Source: Sclerodactyla briareus (taxonomy: Eukaryota > Echinodermata > Holothuroidea > Dendrochirotida > Sclerodactylidae). Taken from it: 64,000 nt of DNA. Below the pieces are notes generated by a model. The model did no database searches. It was not told the origin of the DNA and worked only from the letters and a program-made list of their open reading frames with translations. Positions within the stretch are counted from its first letter, which is position 1. Each line of letters opens with the position of its first letter. Positions 1-11,645 of the stretch are shown piece by piece. Position numbers and translations under genes: made by a program. Location of the stretch: contig JAODTK010005805.1 of the NCBI GenBank assembly GCA_026419785.1, positions 295,579 through 359,578 of the forward strand, written 5' to 3'.

Positions 1-1085
1 TGTACTAGGCAGGTTTCATGACTAGCCAGGCAGGTTGAAACATAGCCTGACACATGGTAAAAGTAGGTCTGCCGAAAATACCAGAATCTTACAAGCCTGT
101 ATATGATGGAGCGCTTAACTGTTGAATTGTTGTACAACAATAAATAGCTTGCATGTACTCCATCCTGGGAACCACACCCACAAGTTTGAAACTGATTCCA
201 TAGGATGTTGGACTTTGCCTATTACAATGATGAAAAAAAAGTTGCCCAAAATACCAGAACTTTAAAAGTTTCAACTTTTTGCCCAAAATTGACCCCTAGG
301 ACTAAACAATAATAGCGTTATTGCTACTTATCTGGGAAGCACACCACCAAGTTTGAACTTGATCCCACTAGCATGTGGACTTTTGGCCTGATACAGGTAA
401 AAGTACCCACAAAAAAATACCAGACTTTACAAAGTTTCCACTTTTTTTGCCCAAAATTGACCGCACTACTCATACAACAATAAAAATAGCGTTCATGTAC
501 CTCATCATGGGAAGCCCCAACCACCCAAGTTTTGAAACTTGATCCAATAGGCATATTGGGACTTTGCTGATTACAAGGGTATAAAAAGTCCCCAAAATAC
601 CAGAATTGTACAAGGTTTCAAATTTTTGCCAACCAAATTGGACCCCCACTCATACAACAATAAATAGCGTTCATTCTCTCATGGGAAGCACACCCACCAA
701 TTTGAACTTGATCCCAACCAGGCATGTTGGACTTTGCCTGATCACAAGGGGTAAAAGTGCTCAAAAATTACCCAGAATTTTAAAGTTTCCACTTTTGCCC
801 AAAATGGGACCCCATACTCATACAACAATAAATAACGGTCATGTACTATCATGGAAAGCACACTCACCAGGTTTGAACTTGATCCACCAGGCATGTGGAC
901 TTTGCCTGATTACAAGGTGAAAGTGCCCGAATACAAGAATTGTACAAGTTTCAACTTTTCGCCCAAGAATTGACCCCTACTCATACAACAATAAATAGCA
1001 TTCATGTGGTACTTCATCATGGGAAGCACACACCCACCAAGTTTGAACTTGATCCCACCAGGCATGATGATAGCTGATTACAAGG
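1..1085. repeat. ~170 bp satellite, about 6.5 copies
   Basis: The landmark 'catacaacaataaatagcg' recurs near 131, 306, 472, 652, 821 and 986, giving a period of about 165-178 bp. Each unit also carries 'gggaagcacacccacc', 'gtttgaacttgatcc', 'tggactttgcctgattac' and 'ataccagaatt'. Copies differ mostly by single-base indels in A, C and G runs. The array is cut by the window edge on the left and decays into unique sequence at about 1085. Short open frames here are by-products of the repeat. Confidence 0.92.
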
Positions 1086-1975
1086 TAGCGTTACATACAC
1101 ACAACACACAGCCACGCTGATGCTAGATTCCTTGGGACTCCCATTCAAGGAATCAAAAATCCTTGAAAAAGCAAAATTTTCCTGAGTTTTAGGCGTTGCT
1201 TGATATTAAGGTACACCCTATTTTAGAGCGCAAATCCATCCCGGGTCCCACAAAATTCCTAGGCTGGTGGCCATGGACCCTGCTGGTTCCGCCTGCACCA
1301 AAAAAAAAATTTGACAAATGATTGACCTGGAGGGCACATATATACATCATTGTGTATGCTACACCAATTACATGTGAGCTATAGCGACTTGTTTCCAATC
1401 TTATATTCAGCCAGTGAGAGAAATCATTTGTGGTATCTTGTTTTTTGGTATGATACCCAACCAGGGTGGCCCAAATCTCTGACGCTCCACCCGATGACAC
1501 CCATGAATGCTCATGGGATCCCTCAAGAATGATTGAGGAAGATAATCCGCTGGTTATTGCTTACCTCTCATCGGTGCTGGAATTTGATCAGTTTGGGACC
1601 AAACCCAAAGTTCCAACAAAGAAGAACAGTCGTCGGTGTTCCCTGAAATAAAATATTGATGCCAGTTAGCCATACACAAGGGTTGCCCATCTGTATTCCC
1701 GTACTCAATTGAGATGGCTGGTAATTTGGCGCACTCTTTGAAAATGTTATCATTTTCTCAATTAAGAAGATGCAATCAAGCCTATTCAGGAGTATGACCA
1801 CTGACGCCTCCTCAGCCGTTTCTGAATCAATATACAAACTACCTGTGGCCTATATGTAGACTGAATGAACCCAGTTGCAACGTTTTAGCTAGTTGGGATT
1901 CCTCTAAAAGACTGATGTCCTGAGACACATTTTCCTTTATCTAGCCTAACGGGCCTGACTCTGCTATCATCTATT
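1086..1975. other. No gene seen
   Basis: AT-rich sequence with short overlapping chance frames on both strands (for example 1189-1500 minus and 1350-1532 plus). None resembles a family I know and none has convincing splice sites. No repeat structure was recognised. Confidence 0.5.
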
Positions 1976-1983
1976 CCCTTTGG

Positions 1984-4065
1984 CAGGGGCGGCGATCTGG
2001 GTGTCAATATTGGGGGGGGGGATTTCTCAGGGGGCACAATAATAATATCTGAACGGAGCGCCACTAATGGTTGGCGCGGATCGTACAGCGAATTTTTCGT
2101 TTTAAAACCAGAGCCCCAATTGCAGGAAACGCACTTCCGGGCCTATGGCAGTAAGTACATCCCTAAGACTGGCATACTTCTCCGATTTTTTTGCCAAGAA
2201 ACATCTTCGAAGGAACTGATCGGTGTTCATTCGCGTACAATCCGGCCATGCACTATCGGTTGACGCGTAGGGTACAGGAACATTTTCGTTTCCAGCCTCC
2301 TCCCCGATTCGAAAACGGCACCTTCCGATCTGTATGGCAGTAAGCAACAGTCCCTAAAACTGGCAATAATCTTCAGAAATTGATATATCAAGAAACTTCT
2401 GTGAAGACCGTTCGTTGTTTATTCCTTACAATTCGGGCCGCCACCATCAGTGGACGCAGAGGGTACAAGGAACATTCTCGTTTAATACCCCCAGCCAGAT
2501 TGATGATGTGAAACGGCACTTCCTGGGCCGTTATGGCAAGTAGCAAAATCCCCAAAAATGGCAATGAATTGCAAAAGAATATATTATTTGAGAAACGTTC
2601 TTGAAATTCCCGGAATTTATATCTCAAGAACGCTCTGAAAGAACTGATCTATGCTTATTCATTAAAATTCCGCGCCACCAAGTGGACGCGTAAGTACAAG
2701 GAAATTTTGAGCCTTACGAACCCCTCAGATTGCCGGAAACGGGACTCCCGTTCTTTAACAGTGAGTAACATCTCTGAAATTGACAATAAGTTCCCGGAAT
2801 TTATATCTCAAGAAACGCTCTTGAAAGAACTGATCTATGTTCATTCATTACAATTCGCGTCACCATAAGTTGACGCGTAGAGTACAAGGAAATTTTGAGC
2901 CTTACGAACCCCTCAGATTGCCGTAAACGGACCTTCCCGGGTTCTTATACAGTTAGCTACATCCCTGATTGTGACAATAAGTTCCCGGAATTTATATCTC
3001 AAGAAACGCTCTTGAAAGAACTGATCTATGTTCATTCATTACAATTCGCGCCACAATAATCTCACAGACCCCCCTTCCCCCGAACCCGAATGCAGCGAGC
3101 GGCAACTCCCGGCTCATTACAGTAAACGCAGCAATCACTGAAATTGACAAAATTTCGAAAACTGATCGATGTTAATTCTTACATTCCTTCATCGTGGCCT
3201 CCATTCCTACCATAGCCCTAGGTTTTCCATCGAGGACCCTTCCAATTGGATTGAAAGTTGCCCGCATCTTCAAAATTTGCTTGAACATCACTGTCATGGA
3301 AAATGTATGTATATTTTCGGGCATTTGATTAAAAGGAATAGAGCCAGTCAGCAGTAAAGTTGGTCATTTTTTCAGACTTGTTCCCGTTCAAAATTTTCGT
3401 CAAAAAAGTTCATGTCTCAGAATCGTTTTGAACTTGCATTGACGCGCTTTTATAGTGTCATGCGTCAATCACGTGATCCTCCATAGTGATGTGCAGGACA
3501 CTTGCCCTGTTGTTTTTCGTTGCATATAGCTTTCATCTTCTAAAGCACGTCAGGCTGGCAAAGCCATGCATGCAGTCTGAACAAAAAGGATCAGAAGTAG
3601 ACTCAACTCTAGCTATTGGTTGTGTGCAGTGTTAAGAAAATGGCAGTTGGTTTCCAGCATTGTTGTAGTGGGGGATGGTACTGCAACATGAACCACGTCC
3701 CAAGCCAAATTCTCCTTGTGGCCTACCCATATGTTTCCACCCCCAGTTGAACTGCTTGAAGACGGCACGTATGGAGAAAAGTCATATTTGAATTAGAATC
3801 TGACAAAGTTTCTTGATCCAATGGGGCCTACTGTTTTATACAGGTAACAGAAAAAAATAGAATACATCGCGCGAAGTGCGAACTTTTTGGCAGTTTCGGC
3901 TTTCACATAATCATTTAAGCAAATCTGAATAAGAAATATGAGTTATAACCCTTGTGTTTTGCAGGACTGTCATATGAGTTATGCTTTTTTCCACCAGTCG
4001 TTAGGTCCGAAAAATATTGGGGGGGACATGTCCCCCCCGTCCCCCCTGTGATCGCCGGCCCCATG
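1984..4065. mobile_element. Satellite-bearing hAT-like DNA transposon, non-autonomous
   Basis: The left end reads 'caggggcggcgatctggg' from 1984. The right end, read on the minus strand from 4065, is 'catggggccggcgatcac'. Both ends are followed by G-rich runs. The flanks are 'ccctttgg' (1976-1983) and 'cccttgg' (4066-4072), which is an 8-bp target-site duplication with one T lost. A CAGG-type end plus an 8-bp duplication is the hAT signature. No transposase frame is visible. About half of the ~2.1 kb body is the ~187 bp tandem array at 2095-3190, so this looks like a non-autonomous element that acquired or expanded an internal satellite. Confidence 0.65.
2095..3190. repeat. ~187 bp satellite inside the 1984-4065 element
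   Basis: The landmark 'gatctatgttcattcatta' and its variants occur near 2218, 2410, 2646, 2832, 3020 and 3164. Units share 'atatctcaagaaacgctc', 'tgacgcgtag', 'gtacaaggaa' and 'gccttacgaacccctcag'. The central copies (2640-3060) are the most alike, and copies diverge toward both edges. Confidence 0.88.
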
Positions 4066-4072
4066 CCCTTGG

Positions 4073-5400
4073 TTCATATGCTAGATGTTATACATGGCAG
4101 CCAGGTGGATTCTTCCTGTTGCAGAGAAGTAAAACAAGCACATCTTGACCAGGATCTGAACCCACAACTAATCTCCATTCTAAGCAATCATCTGACTGCT
4201 TAGTGTATGTATATATATTTATTCCCCCGAGATTGCCAATTGCCTTCGCCGCCTCCGCCTGAGTTATGTGTAAACTGAATAATTTCTTCAACAATCGTTT
4301 ATTGCATTTATTAGGCAAATTGAAACAAAGGAGGTGTTGCTCCATATACCAGTAAAATAATGTGAAGTTTACAAATTACTCCAAGAAGACCCTGGAGATA
4401 ATTCAGCTGATTCATGTAAAATGTAAAGTCTTGATAATAGCAGGCCAAGTACAGAAACAGAAAGATTCAATAGTAATATAAACATACAACAGAGTTTTAT
4501 AAGAGGCAATTTGTAATACTTACGTTGAGTACACATCGACGTGACTAGACACATAGGCGGTTGAACTCAGCACTTTCGTTGGCAGGCACTTCAAACTCGC
4601 TGTGAATTTCGGTTGGGAAAATCAATATTTTAATCACTGTCACAAATTTGTCATGGGCCACCCCAAATTTCCATCTTTTTTTTCAATGGACACATTTGGG
4701 TCTATCATGAGGGCAGCAGACAGGTAAACATTGACACATCAGCACTTACATTATGTATTTCAGGTCAAGCGGGCCTGCAGTTACCAATTTTAAACCAGAT
4801 TCCACTATTGACATAACATACATCCTTCACGTGACCATTTCTTAGGAATCTGAAAGATCCTCAAACATGTTTACTATGTATCAGTCAGTACTCCATATTA
4901 TACAAACATGCTTCTATTTATCATATCCGGTCATTGCCTGCTCCGAGGCTGTAATGTCCCCAACTAGTATCTGTGTGGAGAGGAGATAGAGCATCTTTCC
5001 CAGGGGTAAATTTGGAGAGTTTATCAATCCTCTCGTTGGCGTTTGAACTTGCAACCTGACCAGCAGTCTGGAGCTCTGCTGACAGAATCTACCCCCTCCT
5101 TCCTCCCATCTATGGATAGAATATACCCCCCTCTTCTCCCCCACCCTGGTACGTACCAGTAGCAGTGATGGTTTTCTATGTGCAGTGTTCTGGACCAGGT
5201 GTTCAGGTTGTACAGGAACACGCCAAACATCTCCGCATTGTCCTGCTTCTTGCTGTTCTCCAGCGCTTTGGTATTGTCATGACGTGCTGAGTGATGGCGC
5301 AAACATTCACACACACAAATCCTCTGGGAGTGAAAAAAGTTAACTACCAATCACTATCAGTGCTACAATTAATGGGAGAATACGAGTGCCATAAGATCAA
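4073..5400. other. No gene seen
   Basis: Mixed AT-rich sequence. Short frames such as 4369-4554 minus and 5024-5350 minus have no recognisable domain and no supporting splice sites. Confidence 0.5.
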
Positions 5401-5402
5401 TG

Positions 5403-5640
5403 TGTGAATTTCAATAAAAAACAAAGAATGTTTGCAGGGTTGTGCAAGTATGACATTTATTATTGCATGATGGGATGCTTTTATCTTTTTTTTTTATCTT
5501 GTGCAATACACATGCACAAACTTCAGGACTGTAATCGTAACGGAAAGTCGTCGAAAGTTGAGTTTGGACTGACGCACTCAGTTTTTCTGCAGCTAGTATA
5601 TTAGCCTTCTTTATTTATACCCATGCAGTTGTATTTTAAA
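5403..5640 (+). mobile_element. Truncated MITE copy A (3' half)
   Basis: This stretch matches the right-hand half of the copies at 13347-13889, 35615-36135 and 41000-41600. Shared blocks are 'gaatttcaataaaaaac', 'ttgcatgatgggatgctttt', 'gtaacggaaagtcgt' and 'cagctagtatattagcc', ending in a degraded 'atgcagttgtattttaa'. The left half is missing. Confidence 0.75.
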
Positions 5641-5699
5641 TAACACTTATCAACTGCATGGCATCCTCCTACCACGGCAAGCGTGCATCTAACTTATGT

Positions 5700-6065
5700 G
5701 TTGAACTTTGGTAGGTCGAAATTCTGCATCGTGCAAAGGTGGGGAAAGTAATGAAAAATCTATGCAAGTCATATCGACTCCAAAGAATCAAGTCATTTTT
5801 CAGGGGGTCAAGGATACTGTACAAACTCAATATAGAAGTCACTCAATTTTGGGCAAGTGCAGCATTTTTAACCTGAGTCACAGTGTGATTTTCCACCAGA
5901 GTTGTAACCAAGTCAATAGAAATTGTTCAAGTCAAGTCGTATTCACCCAAAACATGGTGCAGGTCAAGTCATTTCCAAGCAAGTACTGAATTATGTCAGT
6001 CGCCGCATTTTCAACCTCAAGTCGCCAGTACCGACTTGTTACAACACCGCTTCTCCACATTGATC
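5700..6065. repeat. CAAGTC/GACTTG-rich degenerate repeat with a hAT-like end
   Basis: The word 'caagtc' or a close variant recurs more than ten times, for example near 5766, 5788, 5910, 5928 and 5962. The block stops at 'cgacttgttacaacaccgc', whose reverse complement starts GCGGTGTTGTAAC, like some hAT ends. No matching left end was found. A similar GACTTG/GACTCG block lies at 63190-63345. Confidence 0.55.
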
Positions 6066-6483
6066 GTTGTTCAATGACCAAGTTCAATAGACTTCCTCAA
6101 TGTACTGAATTGTAAGGAATTTGAGACAGAATAACAACATTATTATCATTAGTACTCATAAGCCTTCCATTGTGTTTTCATGCTTGAGGAACAGATTCAC
6201 CTCAGGCCTAACCAACTAGATCTTCAACCACAGAGTGTGTGAGAGGAATCCACTTACATCCCTAACGTTCCTTATGTGCTGTATGGAGTTGACTACGATG
6301 GGGATCAGGTTGGATGTGATCTTGATAAATACCAGGGCCCCTTTCGACAGGACCGGCCAGTGAAAGGGCTCGGGTGGTGGATCTGTGGGGGTCCCGGGGG
6401 AATAGAAAACAAGCTATATTACGAACTTTCTATTTCAGGGCAGACAACATGCTTAGAGTGTTTCAAAGAAGAGCTGTTGTGAT
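6066..6483. other. No gene seen
   Basis: A short frame at 6276-6482 plus is low complexity in places and matches nothing I recognise. Confidence 0.45.
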
Positions 6484-6929
6484 CAAGAATGCAGGCATGC
6501 AACAGGCTCCATAAAAAAAAGTAGGAGAAAAAGTAGGTAGAAAAATTGCCAAAAGTAGGAGGAAAGTAGGATTTTAATCAGAAAAGTAGGAGTACAGTAG
6601 GAGATTCTCACAAGTAGTTTTTTGTCAATACTCACTTAGCGGATTTTCTACATGGTCATTTCATTGAACCTAGGCAACATGACCTGGATGTAGTAGGAAA
6701 GTCACATAGCAAGAGCTGTTAAAAGTAGTTCATGACTTCCCTGCATTTTCTCCCAATTCCTTCTTATCTCTCTGACAAGTCGCAAGATTTTGAACGACAG
6801 TGGTTTCTCCTTGATCCATGCAGTAGTGATTTTCTTGCTCAAATCAGCTGTGCCTATGACCTAATTGTGATCTGCATGCCTTCTAACCTATTCTATCTAG
6901 TAATCAACTTGTTAGCCAATTGCCTTCTG

Positions 6930-7945
6930 GCCCCCAAATGGTCATACTTTGATGGATGTTGACCAAACTGGACACAATGTCGGTCATTGACCCCTGGAAC
7001 ATATTGACCACATAAAGTAGTTCAAAGGGCAACGAAGTGGCACAATCAGCCATTGTGTGAAAGAGAGAGTAGTTAGGGACAACTTGTTGGAAATCAATGT
7101 TCATTGACCCTGGGATTATTTTGCTAAATTGAGGAAAGTTCAAGGCGTCGAATGTGTCGAATGTAATGAAGGGCCCAATAGGCTATTATATATGTAAGAT
7201 GTTCAAAATATCTTTCAGTCAGTTTAAGGCATGGCTTTTTTTCTGAAAACTTTGTCATGAAGTTCCTGGGTGGTGCTCCTTCCAGCTCATTTGCAGAAGA
7301 TTCAGGATGTGATGTCATAGAATATCATCAAAACAGTAAATCAGGTAAAAGAAGTATTAGGGCCGGCCCAAAACAGCACACTTGTGGAAGTGACCAACCT
7401 GGGACACAAGGCGGTCATTGACCCCTGGAACATATTTGACCACATAAAGGTCAAGTTCAAAGGGCAACGAAGTGGCACAATCAGCCATTGTGTGAAAGAG
7501 ACAGTAGTTAGGGACAACTTGTTGGAAATCAATGTTCATTGACCCCTGGGTATTTCTGCTAAATGGGAAGTTTCAAAGGTAGAATGTAACTGAAGGGCAC
7601 AAAGGCTATTTATATGAAGATGTCAAAATATCTTCTCAGTCATCTTTCAAGTGCATGGATTTTTCTGAAACTGTCATGAAGTTCCTGGGTGTTGCTTCTT
7701 CCAGCTCATGCAGATTCAGGATGTGATGTCATAGAATATCATCAAAACAGTAAATCAGGTAAAAAGAAGGATTATGGGCCCCTAAACAGTCACACTTTGA
7801 TGGAGTTGACCAAACTGGGACACAATGTCGGTCATTGACCCCTGGAACATATTGACCACATAAAATGGTCCAAGTCAAAGGGCAACGAAGTGGCACAATC
7901 AGCCATTGTGTGAAAGAGACAGTAGTTAGGGACAACTTTGACATT
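6930..7945 (+). repeat. ~425 bp satellite, about 2.4 copies
   Basis: Units start near 6941 ('gtcatactttgatgga'), 7375 and 7790. They share 'gtcattgacccctggaacat', 'gggcaacgaagtggcacaat', 'cagccattgtgtgaaagag' and 'gttagggacaact'. Indels separate the copies. Related sequence appears reversed at 8700-9400 and in divergent form at 47040-48190. Confidence 0.88.
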
Positions 7946-8324
7946 ACACTTGCAAGCCTGAAGGTTTGTAAGAAGAAGGAAAAACAGGAGGAAGGCAGAG
8001 CATTCCAAGGTAAGAAATTATTGAAGTGAAAGAGGAATGGGACACCGACACACAGGGTGAGCTGGGATTACAGGACAATATAGTCAAAGAGCCCAGGGGG
8101 TCAAATGGACAGGTGACTGGTTGGAGCCCATTTTTCACAAGATGTCTGTTTTAACTCTAATGGAATTATACGACACAGCATCAAAAACCTGTGAACCAGG
8201 CTGAAAAAAAAACACCATTGCAAGGATGGACCATTTGAGTAAAACTGCTTGGTGTTGTTGGCCAACATTGTCATTCTTCGAATATATTTGTACTTTGGGT
8301 AAAATGTTGCAAACAAGAGCACCT

Positions 8325-8540
8325 ATGGTGCTGAAGCCCAAACCCATACAAAATGTGTCCCCCCCCCAAAAAATATTTCTTGCAAAGAGAACAATGTGCA
8401 GCTATGTTTTTTGTTGTGACTGGTCAAGAAAATCCAATAATTTTCAACAAGATTCGCACCATGCCTGATTTAACTGAATGTTTTTAATTTCTACAAATGA
8501 GAGCACCAATGGTGCGCTTTGTGAACAGCTCAAACCAACA
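8325..8540 (+). repeat. Two diverged copies of a 'gagcacc..tggtgc' unit
   Basis: The pieces 'gagcacctatggtgctg' (8318) and 'gagcaccaatggtgcgc' (8501) introduce similar text with 'tgtacc' or 'gtgtcc' words. They are probably remnants of a ~180 bp tandem family. Confidence 0.4.
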
Positions 8541-8699
8541 ATTGTACCGAATATGTCACGCAAAGAGGATCAATGGCAGGAGGGATGCATTTTTGCGATG
8601 TTTCACAAAACAGCTAATTTGACTGTCCTATTCAAATGGATTTCTTTATGAAAACATGTGAAAGAGGCAAACCATCTAGAAACATGGTACAAATTCAAG

Positions 8700-9400
8700 G
8701 AACTTTATTTTGCAGGAGATGCATTGGCAATTCACACAATGGCTGTTGTGCCATTCCATGCCAGCAGTCAATGAACACTGTGTGGTCATCCAAAGAATGA
8801 CCACTGGCAAAAAATCAATTCCAACATTAAAGCGCCTATTGTATCCCTTAACATTTACATGGCCAATGTTCACCCCAGCAACCAATGAACTTGTGTCCAC
8901 ATTTAGTGATCATGACATCGAAGATAATAATTGGTTAGTCATGAAGGCAATTTACTCAAGGCCCATGTCCCCAATGACCTTGGAATTGACCATGACAGGG
9001 TCAAAGATGCCCCAGCATTCAAGATGTACGGATATTTGGTCAACATACATCACAGAATGAATATATGAGGGCCATAACAGCCATTCAAACACAAGGCCTA
9101 TTGCTGCCCATTAATGACCCTCTAAGCTTGATCTTCAATGGTCAAATCCCAAGATTCATTATTCAAAGAAGAACAATTGGCCCGAAAAGGCTATTCACAC
9201 ATGACCCCTGGTTGTCTTATAGGGTCAAAGGATGTCCAGGGAGGTCAATGAACTGTGTCCACATTTGGTCAGCATCCCCTCAAAGAATGGCCAGGGAGAA
9301 TTTGGCAATTCACCACACGATGATCTATGTGTGACCCTTAATGACCTTCAACATGAACATCACAACATCAAACTATGTGACCAGCTGAAAAAAACCACCA
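8700..9400 (-). repeat. Inverted, diverged relatives of the 6.9-7.9 kb satellite
   Basis: Read on the minus strand, 8725-8770 gives 'ggcacaacagccattgtgtg', matching the plus-strand satellite unit at 7042. The words 'aatgaccttcaacatgaac' and 'gtcaatgaactgtgtccac' recur here and at 10870-11000. Several plus frames up to 116 codons are carried by the repeat and have no domain. Confidence 0.55.
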
Positions 9401-9460
9401 CGTGCGGAACATCTATTGACATTTCTAAGTGCACTTTGTCGGTAGGCGAAGATACATTTT
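9230..9460 (+). repeat. Left flank of duplicated minisatellite block, copy 1
   Basis: Words 'gtgtccacatttggtcagca', 'aactatgtgaccagctg' and 'tgcactttgtcggtaggcga' reappear in order at 10875-11185, directly before the second GGAT array. Confidence 0.75.
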
Positions 9461-10640
9461 TTGGGATGGGATGGATGGACTGGGATAGACATGGCAGATG
9501 GATGGGCTGGACAGATGGGATGAGCGGATGAATAGATGGGATGGATATATGTGGTAAAGGATGGGGCTGATGGATAGATGAAGGGATGGGTGGATAGGAC
9601 CATATTGATAGAGGGGATGGTTGGGATGAATGGGATGGACGGATGGCTGGACGGGATGAATAGATGGATCCTGGGATAAATAGATGGAAGTTTGGATAGA
9701 AGAAATGGATGGGATGAATGGGAGTGCGGTGGGAGAGATGCTGGGCTGGGTGGATATGACAGCCGGGAGGGATTTGATTAGAGAATAGATGGATGGGATG
9801 GGTGGATGTGGTGGATAGATCGCATGGATAAGGGGAAATGGAAAATTTGGATGGGCCATGAATGGGGGGTGGATACTAGATGACTGGAGGTGATGTTGGA
9901 TGGATGGGATGGATAGATGGGATGGATGGGATAGAATGGACAGATGGATGGGATGAGACAGATGGATGAGCTGGGATGAATAGATGGGATGGATAATGTG
10001 GTAAATGATGGATGGGCTGCATGGATGATGAAACTGGGCATGGATGGGTTGGCTAGAACCATATTGGATTAGGATGGTTGGGGTGAATGGGTGGATGGAT
10101 GAGCTGGACGGGATGAAATAAGATGGGATCCTGGGATATATAAATAGAGGGATAGGTTGGAAGAAGAAATGGATGGGATGAATGGGGTGGATAGGAATGC
10201 TGGATGGGTTGGGGCTAGACAGCGGGATGGGATTGATGAAGGAATAGATGGATGGGAGGGCGATGGGTTGGATAGATCGATGGATAAGGCGAAATGGATG
10301 GGATTGAAGGGGGTGCGATACTATGATGACTGGATGTGATGGATGGCGGGATGGAATAGATGGGAGGTGGGTGGATGGGTTGGATAGATCGCATGGATAG
10401 ATGGGAAGCGAAATGGCTGGGATGAATGGGATGGAGAGATGACTGGATGGATGGCGGACGGGATGGATGATGGGGAGGATAGATGGATTGGTGGATGGAG
10501 GGTTGGATAGATCGCTATGGATAGAGGAAATGGATGGGATGAAAATGGGTAGATAGAGACTGGATGGGATGGATAGATGATATTCATGAGATGGTGGATG
10601 TGGAGGAGGGGATGGGGGATAGATGGGATGGAAATGGATA
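9460..10640 (+). repeat. GGATGGAT-rich minisatellite, array 1
   Basis: About 1.2 kb of 'gggatggatgga'-type words mixed with 'gaatgggatgga', 'ggatagat' and 'ggctggatggg'. The minus strand reads as long His/Pro/Ser-Ile runs in all frames (for example 9425-9859 and 10321-10674). These are translation artefacts of the repeat, not genes. Confidence 0.92.
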
Positions 10641-10840
10641 GAAAGAAAGAAGACATGCGGATCAACTGGTTCAACCAGAATAACTGGTTTGTGAACTAAA
10701 AATGCATTGATCCCTAGAGGGAGATATATTGATAGAATGGCATGCAGGATTAGCCGGCATAGGCCTTAGCTGGTTTTTTGAGCTAAATGCATCTTTCCCT
10801 ACAAACAGCAATTGGGTGTTCTTCTAGAACTTTACCAATA
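10640..10840 (+). repeat. Right flank of duplicated minisatellite block, copy 1
   Basis: Words 'gaactaaaaatgcatt', 'atagaatggcatgca', 'agctaaatgcatct' and 'caaacagcaattgggtgt' recur in order at 11645-11835. The block, including its VNTR, is therefore present twice in tandem. Confidence 0.8.
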
Positions 10841-11194
10841 CACCCCACCTTTGGTCAAGATGCCACGGAGTCAACTTGAACATTGTGTCCACAGTTGGTC
10901 AGCATCCATCAAAGAACTGGCCAGAGAAAGGCAATTTCATCCACGATGTGGTCTATGTGCCCCTTCAATGCCTTAACATTCACATAGGACAAAGAGCCTC
11001 AAGGGTCCAATGAACCCGTGGACTATTTGGAGGGGCCACCATTAAAAGCTTTTTTCACCAGATGTTACTGTTGTAACTCAAAGTCTTAACGAGAAAATTC
11101 AAACAACTATGTGACCAAGCTGGAAACCCACCCACGCGAGAGAACATATGAATTCTAATGCACTTTGTAGGCGAAAGATAGATACATAGATACA

Positions 11195-11645
11195 TTTTGG
11201 GATGGGATATGAATGGGATAGACTGGATGGAATGGACAGATGGGAGAAAGAGGGATGGATAGATGGATAAATAGGATTGGCTGCCCTGAATGGATAGATG
11301 AATAGGATGGGTGGATAGACCGTTATGATAGAGGAAATGGTTTGAGTGAATGGGAGGATAGATGGCTGGATGGGATGGATAGTGGAGGGTTTTGGATAGA
11401 AGGAAGGATGGGATGAATGGGTTGCGATAGATGCTGGATAGGATGGATAGATGGCTGGATGGGATGGATTAGATGGATGAGATGGATAAATGGATGGAAT
11501 GGGTGGATGGGTTCGATAGATTGTATGGATAGATGAAGGAAATGGATGGGAAGGATGGAAGGGGTGGATAGATGGTGGATGGAAATGGATGGAGGAAGAT
11601 GGGATGAGATGGACAGATGGGATGGAAGATGGATGGAAAGGATGA
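11195..11645 (+). repeat. GGATGGAT-rich minisatellite, array 2
   Basis: Same unit vocabulary as array 1 but only about 450 bp long. It is flanked by the second copies of the same left and right sequences. The minus-strand frame 11099-11671 (190 codons) is a repeat artefact. Confidence 0.9.
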
